In this document: one piece after another, positions 1 to 6,168 of the stretch
Numbering within the stretch: the first letter of the stretch is position 1
Layout: every line of letters starts with the position of its first letter
NCBI GenBank assembly: GCA_004359425.1
Contig: PTEU01000001.1
Location: 587,073 to 651,072, forward strand
Reading direction: 5' to 3'
DNA length: 64,000 nucleotides
Source: Ideonella sp. MAG2
Lineage (GTDB): Bacteria > Pseudomonadota > Gammaproteobacteria > Burkholderiales > Burkholderiaceae_C
Program-made: the position numbers and the translations under genes
Notes under the pieces: model-generated
What the model saw: the letters and a program-made list of their open reading frames with translations, nothing else
Database searches by the model: none
What the model was told of the DNA's origin: nothing

Positions 1-1
1 G

Positions 2-64
2 CCGCTGTCGGCTTATGAGAACGCGCGCGGCACCGGCAACATCCACATCTGGTTTGGAAATTGA
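2..64 (+). CDS. 3' end of an unidentified gene (partial)
   Basis: An open frame enters from the left edge and stops with TGA at 62-64. It encodes the last 20 residues of a protein ending in a segment rich in Gly, Asn and aromatic residues (GTGNIHIWFGN). The next gene starts 120 bases downstream on the same strand, so this is probably another member of the aromatic meta-cleavage cluster. I do not recognise the family from so short a tail and assign no function. Confidence 0.5.
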   Translation, partial: PLSAYENARGTGNIHIWFGN

Positions 65-110
65 GCCCCCAAGCTCACTAGCGTTCGCTACCCCCTAAGC
101 TCCTCGACGG

Positions 111-129
111 GGCCGCTCCGCCAGCGGCC
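111..129. repeat. Short perfect inverted repeat in the intergenic gap
   Basis: GGCCGCT at 111-117 and AGCGGCC at 123-129 form a 7-bp stem with a 5-nt loop. It lies between the upstream stop and the FAH-family start. No T-tract follows, so it is not a convincing terminator; an mRNA stem or a palindromic extragenic element is possible. Confidence 0.35.
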
Positions 130-184
130 CGGCCAAGCCGGTTCCGCGGCGGGGGGGGCTGGAAAAAAGGCAAAGGGACAAATC

Positions 185-1120
185 ATGACCTTCGAATTCC
201 CACTCAAAGAACTACCCGCCGTGATGCGCGGCCCGCGCGTGGAGCGCCGCCGTATCTTGGTCGGCGGCAGTGCCTTCTGGGGCACCATGCAAGACGACAC
301 CACCCTGCGGCTGGACGATGGCCGCAGCGTGGACGCCACGCAGGCCAACTACCTGCCCCCGGTGAGCCCCAGCAAAATCATTGCGGTCCACATCTCCTAC
401 AAGTCGCGCAGCATGGAGACCCGCAACAAGCCCAAGCCCACCGACACGCCCACCTACTTCACCAAGCCCCCCACCGCCTTGAACGGCCATGGTGGCCAAA
501 TTTTGAAGCCCGCCGACTGCCAATACCTCAACTACGAGGGCGAATATGCGGTGGTCATCAGCCGCACCTGCCGCAACGTCACGCCGGACGAGGCCTGGGA
601 CTACATCGAAGGATTCTGCCCCGCGCTGGACATGGGCTTGCAAGACTTTCGCGATACCGACCAGGGCAGCATGCTGCGCGTGAAAGGTGCCGACACCCTG
701 TTGCCCATCGGCCCCGGCATCGTGCGGGGGGTGAACCTGTTTGAGCAAACCCTGCGCACTTACGTTGATGGCCGCGTGGTGCAAGAGGCCCAGATCGGTG
801 AAGAAACCATCTGGGGCCCGCACTACGTTATTGCTGACATCGCGCGCCACATCACCCTGTGCCCTGGCGATGTGATCTTGATGGGCACCCCCTGCCATTC
901 ACGCAGTGTGGACCCTGGCCATTTTGTGGAGTGCGAGATTACTGGCATTGGCCGCCTGGGTGGCACCGTGGTGGGTATCGACGCACCCCGCGCTGCGGCG
1001 CTGGGCGTGGGCCATGCCCCCACCGACACCCCCGAGGTGCGCCGCGTGGCCCTGGGCTTTGACGAGCGCGTGCCCGAGCACTTTAAAGAAAACCTGCGCC
1101 TAGCGCGACGGCCTTCTTGA
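185..1120 (+). CDS. Fumarylacetoacetate hydrolase family protein (HpaG/HpcE-like)
   Basis: The 311-residue product has a FAH-fold core. It carries the metal-binding ExE in YEGEYAVVI (near residue 120), the downstream D-rich stretch DFRDTDQGS, and the MGTPCHS loop that corresponds to the TGTP signature of the family. In 4-hydroxyphenylacetate degradation such proteins decarboxylate 5-oxopent-3-ene-1,2,5-tricarboxylate and/or isomerise its product. That role is inferred from the following hpaH and hpaI sequences. It looks full length for a single-domain member; E. coli HpaG is about 430 residues with two FAH repeats. The ATG follows a purine-rich stretch (aaagggac). An alternative is another 2-hydroxyhepta-2,4-diene-1,7-dioate isomerase-type FAH enzyme. 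Confidence 0.8.
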   Translation: MTFEFPLKELPAVMRGPRVERRRILVGGSAFWGTMQDDTTLRLDDGRSVDATQANYLPPVSPSKIIAVHISYKSRSMETRNKPKPTDTPTYFTKPPTALNGHGGQILKPADCQYLNYEGEYAVVISRTCRNVTPDEAWDYIEGFCPALDMGLQDFRDTDQGSMLRVKGADTLLPIGPGIVRGVNLFEQTLRTYVDGRVVQEAQIGEETIWGPHYVIADIARHITLCPGDVILMGTPCHSRSVDPGHFVECEITGIGRLGGTVVGIDAPRAAALGVGHAPTDTPEVRRVALGFDERVPEHFKENLRLARRPS

Positions 1121-1130
1121 CGCACTCAGT

Positions 1131-1166
1131 ACCGTTCGGGCTGAGCCCCTACCGTTCGGGCTGAGC
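1131..1166. repeat. Tandem copy of a dispersed Comamonadaceae repeat
   Basis: ACCGTTCGGGCTGAGC occurs at 1131-1146 and again at 1151-1166, a 20-bp period. The second copy continues into ttgtcgaagcccc, which completes the common dispersed repeat of this bacterial group. It fills the space between the FAH gene and hpaH. Its function is unknown; these elements are usually intergenic, and their rows of imperfect palindromes suggest REP-like behaviour. Confidence 0.6.
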
Positions 1167-1236
1167 TTGTCGAAGCCCCATCCCTCGGCAAACCCACAAC
1201 GGATGTCCAGACCTTCATTCTGAGAGGCGACACACC

Positions 1237-1869
1237 ATGCTAGACACCAGCCAACACGCCGCCCTGGCCCGCGAACTCGACGAGGCCGAACGAACGCGGG
1301 TCCAGGTCGAGCATTTTTCGCGCCGCTTCCCGGCCATGAGCATGGCCGACAGCTATGCCATCCAACGCGAATGGGTGCGCTTGCAGTGCGCGGCGGGGCG
1401 GCAGGTGGTGGGCCACAAAATCGGCCTGACCTCGCGCGCCATGCAAATCGCCTCGCAAATCACCGAGCCCGACTACGGCACCCTGCTCGACAGCATGGTG
1501 CTGCGTGATGGCAGCGAGGTGGAGGCCGCACGCTTCATCGTGCCGCGCTTGGAGGTGGAGTTCGCCTTCATCTTGGCCAAGCCGCTGGTGGGTCCGCGTG
1601 TCACCGTGTTTGATGTGCTCAATGCCACAGACCATGTGGTGCCCGCGCTGGAGCTGATCGACGCCCGCATCGAACAGTTTGACCGCCACACCAAGGCCCC
1701 ACGCAAAGTGCTGGACACCATTGCCGACAACGCCGCCAATGCGGGCATTGTGATGGGCGGCCGCCCCATGCGGCCCGACGCGGTGGACTGGCGCTGGGCC
1801 GGTGCACTGTTGTTCAAGAACGGGGTGATTGAAGAGTCCGGCCTGGGCGCGGCCGTGCTCAACCACCCG
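1237..1869 (+). pseudogene. hpaH: 5' part of hpaH, 2-oxohept-3-ene-1,7-dioate hydratase, fused to hpaI
   Basis: The first 211 codons match the HpaH/MhpD hydratase family, including VGHKIGLTS (about residues 59-67), the ExE of RLEVEFAFIL (about 103-112), PALELIDARI and GAAVLNHP. HpaH hydrates 2-oxohept-3-ene-1,7-dioate in homoprotocatechuate catabolism and is normally about 267 residues. At about 1868-1872 the similarity stops and a different frame takes over with HpaI sequence. The open frame itself runs on to 2214 as an unrelated tail of about 114 residues. About 55 C-terminal codons of hpaH are therefore missing. The start ATG follows gagaggcgacacacc. The product is unlikely to fold or work as a hydratase. 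Confidence 0.85.
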
Positions 1870-1871
1870 AC

Positions 1872-2333
1872 CCGCAAGGCGTGCGCGGCGTGGGCAGCGG
1901 CCTGGCCCGGTCTTCCCGCTGGAGCGCCTACCCCGACTACCTGCGCGAAGCCAACGACAGCATCTGCCTGCTGGTGCAGGTGGAGACGGCCTCCGCCCTG
2001 GCCCAGCTCGACGAAATCGCCGCCGTGGAAGGCGTGGAGGGCGTATTCATCGGCCCGGCGGACTTATCCGCCTCCATGGGCCACTTGGGCAACCCGGGTC
2101 ACCCGGAGGTGCGACAGGCCATTGATGACGCCATCGCTCGCATCCTGGCCGCTGGCAAGGCTCCGGGCATCTTGGCGGTGGACGAGACCCTGGCGCGCCA
2201 CTACATCAACCTAGGCGCGCGCTTTGTGGCGGTGGGTGTGGAGGCGACTCTGCTGGCGCGCGCCACCAGGGCCCTGGCGGAACGCTTTTCGGGCAAGGCG
2301 GGTGGGCAGGGTGGCGGCGGAGCGGGGTACTGA
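1872..2333 (+). pseudogene. hpaI: 3' part of hpaI, 4-hydroxy-2-oxoheptanedioate aldolase
   Basis: In the frame beginning at 1872 the translation reads [17 protein letters not shown], then [23 protein letters not shown] and [20 protein letters not shown]. These are hallmarks of class II HpaI aldolases, which cleave 4-hydroxy-2-oxoheptanedioate to pyruvate and succinate semialdehyde. Only about 153 C-terminal residues of roughly 265 are present; the N-terminal half with the catalytic His and part of the metal site is lost. It has no start of its own except an internal GTG at 1881, and it is out of frame with hpaH. The lower meta pathway is therefore broken here unless intact copies exist elsewhere. 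Confidence 0.85.
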
Positions 2334-2414
2334 CACGCACTGCAGCAGGCCTAGTGCCCCTCCATCATCCCGGCCTGCTCCCCTTCCGCACGGTCGAGGC
2401 ACCGCCCCTTCATC

Positions 2415-2897
2415 ATGGACAAACTCTTGCTGCGCCAGCAGGTGCTGGACCGGCTGGCCCAAGACCTTGAGCAAGCCGAACAGGCCGCGCGGGCGGCCCA
2501 TGAAACGGCGACCCACGAAGAAAACATCGCCGAAAACAAGTACGACACCTTGGGCCTGGAGGCCGCCTACCTGGCCACCGGCCAAGCGCGCCGTGCCGAC
2601 GCCATCCGCCAGGCCATCGCCGCTTGGCGCCAGTTCCGCCCGCTGCCCTTTGACGCCCGCTTGGGGCTACAGCTCGGTGCCCTGGTCTGCTTGGTGGACG
2701 CGGACGAGCAGCAGCAACTGCTGTTTCTGGGGCCAGTGGGCGGCAGTATGAAGCTGCACATTGGCGCCCAGCTTGTGCAGGTCATCAGCAGCGAGGCCCC
2801 TTTGGGCCGAGCCCTGCTGGGCAAAGGCGAGGGTGACGAGGTGTCGCTTCAGGTCGCCTCAAGCCGCCAGCAGTTTGAGGTGCTGTGGGTGCACTGA
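2415..2897 (+). CDS. GreA/GreB-family transcript cleavage factor-like protein
   Basis: The 160-residue protein has an N-terminal helical hairpin (about 1-75, rich in Ala, Glu and Gln, with the segment ENKYDTLGLEAAYL). It ends in a C-terminal beta domain (about 95-160) with GKGEGDEV and SSRQQFEV, like the FKBP-type Gre C-domain. Canonical Gre factors bind the RNA polymerase secondary channel. This short divergent type is a recurrent lone gene in Comamonadaceae, and its exact role is unclear. No strong ribosome binding site is visible before the ATG. The 80-bp gap from the hpaI remnant gives little sign of cotranscription. Confidence 0.7.
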   Translation: MDKLLLRQQVLDRLAQDLEQAEQAARAAHETATHEENIAENKYDTLGLEAAYLATGQARRADAIRQAIAAWRQFRPLPFDARLGLQLGALVCLVDADEQQQLLFLGPVGGSMKLHIGAQLVQVISSEAPLGRALLGKGEGDEVSLQVASSRQQFEVLWVH

Positions 2898-3005
2898 GGC
2901 CTCAAGCGCTCATCATGCGAGGGGATGCTTCTGCGCCCATGGTCTCTATCATGGGTTCGTATCCAGCGCTGGGCAGGATGCGCCCCAATCCGTCGGGAGA
3001 CCTCC

Positions 3006-3728
3006 ATGGACACACAGTTCTACTTGCATTGGACCTATCGGCAACTTCGCCTGGCAGCTGCAACCGTGCTGGTGGTCGGCACTGTGGCGATTGTGCTGAT
3101 TGGTTGGTTCAAGCTTGGGCGCATTCTTCCAACGCTCAGCCACTACTATTTTTCTGAGGACCCTGCTGGGCTACTGCGCACGCTCTTCACGGGCATGTTG
3201 ATATTCGTTGGCGGCGTGATGATCTGCTACCGGGGATTTGATGACCGCGACAACAATGTGCTCAACCTCGCAGGCGGCTTGGCGCTGGCCGTGGCGTTTT
3301 TCCCCAAGCAATGCGATCGCTTCGACATCAAGTGCACCGAGTATTCGCTGTCGTTCTTGCATATGCCTGCCGCAGTTCTGCTGTTCTTTGTGGCCGCCTA
3401 CGCGGTGTGGTACTGCGGTGGAAAGGCGCTCTCCGACCGCCTCAACGAACGCGAGAAGACCCACCTGACCCGATGGAAGACGGCGTCCTTGTTGTGCATG
3501 TTCTCTGGCGTCTCCTTTTACGTCCCGCACCTGTTTGGCATAGCGCCAGCGCCGCTGACCGTCGCGTTGATTGTTGAGATGACTGGGTTCTTTGGCTTCT
3601 CGTTCTTTTGGATGGGCACGTCCCACGTGGTGTTTCGAGCCAATCAACGGATTGCCAAAGCCAATGGCACGCCGGAAGACACAGGCCGCCTCACACCTCG
3701 CGCCAAGATTGAGCCATTGATCCCTTAG
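3006..3728 (+). CDS. Multi-pass membrane protein of unknown function
   Basis: The 240-residue product has about six hydrophobic segments: around 18-38, 60-80, 90-105, 118-138, 160-178 and 185-208. The motif GGVMICYRGFDDRDNNVLN follows the second segment, and FPKQCDRFDIKC carries two cysteines in a loop. The start at 3006 follows GGGAGACCTCC. I do not recognise a named family. The DDRDNN loop and cysteines would be the first places to look for function. Confidence 0.6.
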   Translation: MDTQFYLHWTYRQLRLAAATVLVVGTVAIVLIGWFKLGRILPTLSHYYFSEDPAGLLRTLFTGMLIFVGGVMICYRGFDDRDNNVLNLAGGLALAVAFFPKQCDRFDIKCTEYSLSFLHMPAAVLLFFVAAYAVWYCGGKALSDRLNEREKTHLTRWKTASLLCMFSGVSFYVPHLFGIAPAPLTVALIVEMTGFFGFSFFWMGTSHVVFRANQRIAKANGTPEDTGRLTPRAKIEPLIP

Positions 3729-3803
3729 GCGGGGTGGCCTCGGTGGTGGGTGGGCCTTGATGTATGCCCCCTCTGCCATGCACAGCGCACCGCGAGAGCA
3801 AGT

Positions 3804-4163
3804 TCAAAAGGCCTTTAGCAACTGCTTCAGGCGTTTTCGACCGTCGCTATTCGTCTCGCGGTATACCTTCAGCGCGAGTGACAAAAACTGCTGTTCTCCT
3901 GGCGTCAAGCCTGCGGGCTCACGGGCTTCGTCGAGCCATCTTGTTGCTTTGCCGCAGTGTTGCTCAATCTGCCGAGCCAGCTTGTCTCCTATGGGCCGCG
4001 CGCCGCTCTTGGCCATGGACCATGTCGCGCCGCTCACCTCAATTTTCTCGGCCCATGCCGACTCTAGCCCTTTGGGGGCAACTCCGGCTGCAATGCGTTC
4101 TTCGGCAAAGGCTTGGAACAGCGCGACGGCGTTAATTCGGCGGATGGTGGTGATGCTGGACAT
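3804..4163 (-). CDS. Phage-type helix-turn-helix regulator
   Basis: The 119-residue protein has a central segment, KSGARPIGDKLARQIEQ followed by ATRWLD. This matches the C-terminal half of XRE-family DNA-binding domains in short phage-like repressors. The N-terminal half is Ala- and Glu-rich and helical. The gene is divergent from the tRNA patch, and its upstream DNA carries repeated AAGTGTT half-sites (4169-4232), consistent with autoregulation. The assignment rests on the residual HTH pattern only. Confidence 0.6.
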   Translation of the reverse strand: MSSITTIRRINAVALFQAFAEERIAAGVAPKGLESAWAEKIEVSGATWSMAKSGARPIGDKLARQIEQHCGKATRWLDEAREPAGLTPGEQQFLSLALKVYRETNSDGRKRLKQLLKAF

Positions 4164-4168
4164 GGTGG

Positions 4169-4232
4169 GTGTTGTTAAAACACTTCACATGCATTCTAGA
4201 GGATCAAAAGTGTTGACCGTTTCGTGAACACT
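4169..4232. promoter_or_regulatory. Putative operator/promoter of the HTH regulator
   Basis: GTGTT-N5-AACAC is a perfect inverted repeat at 4169-4183. AGTGTT at 4209-4214 and AACACT at 4227-4232 form a second inverted repeat with a 12-nt spacer. The half-site AAGTGTT or its complement recurs three times immediately upstream of the regulator start at 4163. The segment is also AT-rich relative to its neighbours. This fits binding sites for the adjacent repressor; binding itself is inferred. Confidence 0.5.
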
Positions 4233-4481
4233 CTTCACAATTCATCCATTCGTTTATTCACCCCAATTGCAGCGGGTCCATCATGCTCATCGCCAACCAC
4301 CTCACCAATGCTAAGCGCCCGATCTCTGGCGCGGCGGATTTGTGCGTCGCGGTGGGGCGGTATGAGACGGAAGTGCCGTGGGCGCTGAGCCATCTGCACC
4401 ATGGCCGACAGGAGTCGGCATGCAGCGATCTCGGCAATGAGCTTTGTCGTGGTCGCGTGCGGACACAGCCGAGAGAGCATT
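4233..4481. other. Intergenic stretch before the tRNA genes, no gene recognised
   Basis: With the operator region this leaves about 318 bases between the HTH gene and the first tRNA without a convincing gene. Short open frames on both strands lack a ribosome binding site and resemble nothing I know. No tRNA-like T-arm was found here. Confidence 0.4.
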
Positions 4482-4558
4482 GCCTCGTTAGCTCAGTGGA
4501 TCAGAGCGTCGGCCTACGAAGCCGAAGGCCGGAGGTTCAACTCCTTCACGAGGCGCCA
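4482..4558 (+). tRNA. tRNA-Arg (anticodon ACG), divergent
   Basis: A 77-nt cloverleaf can be drawn in full. The acceptor GCCTCGT pairs with ACGAGGC, the D-stem is GCTC/GAGC, and the anticodon stem TCGGC/GCCGA holds the loop CTACGAA (anticodon ACG). The T-stem is GGAGG/CCTTC with loop TTCAACT, the discriminator is G, and CCA is encoded. The body differs clearly from the usual chromosomal betaproteobacterial tRNA-Arg(ACG), which suggests a mobile-element origin. Confidence 0.88.
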
Positions 4559-4570
4559 GTTTCTATTTCT

Positions 4571-4645
4571 GTCCCGTTGGACTTCGGGTGAGGTCCTCGG
4601 CCCTTCAAGCCGAAGAGGCGGGTTCGACTCCCGCACGGGATACCA
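4571..4645 (+). tRNA. tRNA-Glu (anticodon TTC), divergent
   Basis: A 75-nt cloverleaf is visible. The acceptor GTCCCGT pairs with ACGGGAT (first pair G-T), and the D-stem is GAC/GTC. The anticodon stem TCGGC/GCCGA holds the loop CCTTCAA (anticodon TTC). The T-stem is GCGGG/CCCGC with loop TTCGACT, the discriminator is A, and CCA is encoded. It lies 12 bases after the tRNA-Arg on the same strand, so both are probably cotranscribed. Confidence 0.85.
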
Positions 4646-4653
4646 AACCAAAG

Positions 4654-4680
4654 CCTGTCGTCGTGACTCGTTTCGACAGG
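4654..4680 (+). terminator. Stem-loop after tRNA-Glu
   Basis: CCTGTCG at 4654-4660 and CGACAGG at 4674-4680 form a perfect 7-bp stem around a 13-nt loop, nine bases after the tRNA-Glu CCA. There is no run of T afterwards. It may instead be a processing signal or an unrelated palindrome. Confidence 0.3.
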
Positions 4681-4783
4681 CGTAAACCGGCCGCGATGAT
4701 GGGGCGGCGTCGGAACTCGTCACCGACCAATCTTGAGAGTCAGTACTGTGTGTGCCGCAAGGTGCTGCATTGTGCGTTTGGGT

Positions 4784-4855
4784 GTGGCCGTCGCCTAGTG
4801 GTGAAGGCTCAAGGTTGTGACCCTTGCATCGCCGGTTCGAATCCGGCCGGCCACC
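4784..4855 (+). tRNA. tRNA-His (anticodon GTG), divergent
   Basis: The acceptor GTGGCCG pairs with CGGCCAC, and the D-stem is GCC/GGC. The anticodon stem CAAGG/CCTTG holds the loop TTGTGAC (anticodon GTG). The T-stem is GCCGG/CCGGC with loop TTCGAAT, and the discriminator C is as expected for His. The next bases are CCC then A, so an exact CCA is not encoded at the canonical position. No G precedes the acceptor (a T is at 4783), so the G-1 that tRNA-His needs is not encoded either. Confidence 0.82.
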
Positions 4856-4953
4856 CCCAAGCGCACGTGCTCCCACATCGTGCCTTTAGTCCACACAAAG
4901 GGTTTCACTGTTCGCCTCGGCTGCGGGGCACACATTCACGAAGGAGAACCATC

Positions 4954-5159
4954 ATGAAAAAGTTCAAGAACGAAGTCTGCTTTCGAGGTCATCAGCAAGC
5001 GCCGCAAAGGCTACCCCTCTGAGACCCAGGTCAAACGAGGCGATCGGTTTGTGCGAGGTGACAAGGAACTGCTTGAAAAGCTTGGTCGGAATGATCCCTG
5101 CCCCTGTGGGTCCGGGAGGTCGTTTCAAGCGCTGCTGCTTATACAGCGGCTGCTTTTGA
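4954..5159 (+). pseudogene. Small SEC-C zinc-motif protein, frameshifted twice
   Basis: A strong ribosome binding site (aaggagaacc) precedes ATG at 4954, but the frame stops after 22 codons. Shifting by one base at TTTC (4981-4984) continues the protein as [20 protein letters not shown] and [18 protein letters not shown] second one-base shift at TTTC (5123-5126) completes FKRCC, ending at TGA 5157-5159. The motif CxCx8CC is the SEC-C zinc-binding motif also found at the SecA C-terminus. An intact version would be about 68 residues. Two one-base insertions in TTT runs point to a pseudogene or to sequencing error. Confidence 0.7.
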
Positions 5160-5195
5160 TGGTGTGAACCGTCATCACTATCAGCGTTGAGCAGG

Positions 5196-5271
5196 CGGTG
5201 TGACGCTTCGGAAGAAGTGTTGTGGGCTTAGAACCAGCAAGCCGCAGGTTCAAGCCCCGCCGCACCTGCCA
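5196..5271 (+). tRNA. Degenerate tRNA-like element, anticodon TAG
   Basis: These 76 bases map onto canonical tRNA numbering without gaps. The acceptor has 6 of 7 pairs (CGGTGTG with CGCACCT) and the D-stem is GCTT/AAGT. The anticodon arm GTGGG/CCAGC has one mismatch and loop CTTAGAA. The T-arm GCAGG/CCCGC has one mismatch and loop TTCAAGC, the discriminator is G, and CCA is encoded. The anticodon would be UAG, which reads the Leu codon CUA, yet the variable loop is short, unlike class II tRNA-Leu. It may be a decayed or unusual mobile-element tRNA. Confidence 0.4.
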
Positions 5272-5311
5272 AGACATTGGATTCACGCGAGTTCGCCAAC
5301 GGGAAGAAGCT

Positions 5312-5872
5312 ATGCACGACGTATTGCAATTGGACATCACCGGCCAGCCCCAGGCCTGGATCTCCATCGAGCAGGCCGCCAGCCATGTGGCCACACGTTC
5401 GGTGGCCTGGTCGCTGGGTGACCGGCCGCTGGCCGTGCTGCGCGGCGGAATGAACACGGCTACAGGCCGACTGTCCGTGCTCGAGGTGCCCCCCATCCTC
5501 GCACTGAGTGGCACGTCGCGCCTGAATCTGTTTGACTTGGTTCCGAGCTTCAGCAAGACCAAACTGATCCGGCGCGACCGTCAGACCTGCGCTTACTGCG
5601 GGGAGACGCACGACGCACGAGATTTGACCGTCGATCACATCCTGCCGGCATCGTGCGGTGGCCCGCTCAGTTGGATGAACACAGTCGCAGCTTGCCGCCA
5701 TTGCAATGCTCGCAAGGCCAACCGCACGCCGGAGCAAGCGCGGATGCCGTTGCTATTCACGCCCTATGTGCCTAGCCGCTTTGAAGACTTCCTGCTCAAG
5801 GGCAGGCGGGTCCGCGCGGACGTGCACGAGTGGTTAGCGGCTCGTCTGCCCAAAGAATCTCGCTTGATCTGA
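5312..5872 (+). CDS. HNH endonuclease
   Basis: The 186-residue protein has a C-terminal HNH zinc-finger nuclease domain. CxxC is at 93-96 (CAYC), DH at 108-109 (TVDHILP), the central Asn is in WMNTVAACRHC, and the second CxxC is at 128-131. The N-terminal 80 residues form a conserved extension that is common in Burkholderiales homologues. The start at 5312 follows gggaagaag and lies beyond the tRNA-like element. The context of divergent tRNAs and a phage-type repressor suggests a mobile origin, although stand-alone chromosomal HNH proteins of this type are widespread. Its DNA target is unknown. Confidence 0.85.
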   Translation: MHDVLQLDITGQPQAWISIEQAASHVATRSVAWSLGDRPLAVLRGGMNTATGRLSVLEVPPILALSGTSRLNLFDLVPSFSKTKLIRRDRQTCAYCGETHDARDLTVDHILPASCGGPLSWMNTVAACRHCNARKANRTPEQARMPLLFTPYVPSRFEDFLLKGRRVRADVHEWLAARLPKESRLI

Positions 5873-6168
5873 GCGATCACTCCGCCCTGCAGGCAGGTGA
5901 TCTGCCTTGCTTGCTAGCTGCTTGGGTGACACAAGCAGCATCGCTCGCAGCAAAGGAGGAGCCCGCCTTGCCGGGCTTCGCGCATCAGCGCACCGCATCG
6001 ATAGGCGTTCCTGGCCCACAAAATTGCGCCATACTCCCCACGGTGGTGGTAACTTGGCAACTCAACGGCATGTGTTTGCCAACTCTTGCCGCCGTCTCCA
6101 CCGTCTAACGAAAAGGCGCGGTGCTCACCGCAAAGTGAGCGCTGCCCTGGGTTGAAGGAAGCAAGACC

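Noticed and set aside
212..898. Long antisense frame (228 codons) opposite the FAH gene
   Set aside because: His/Gly/Ala-rich shadow of a high-GC gene with no recognisable motif; the plus-strand FAH protein explains the region.
4235..4480. Minus-strand 81-codon frame before the tRNA genes
   Set aside because: No start signal and no recognisable pattern; overlaps the putative operator spacer.
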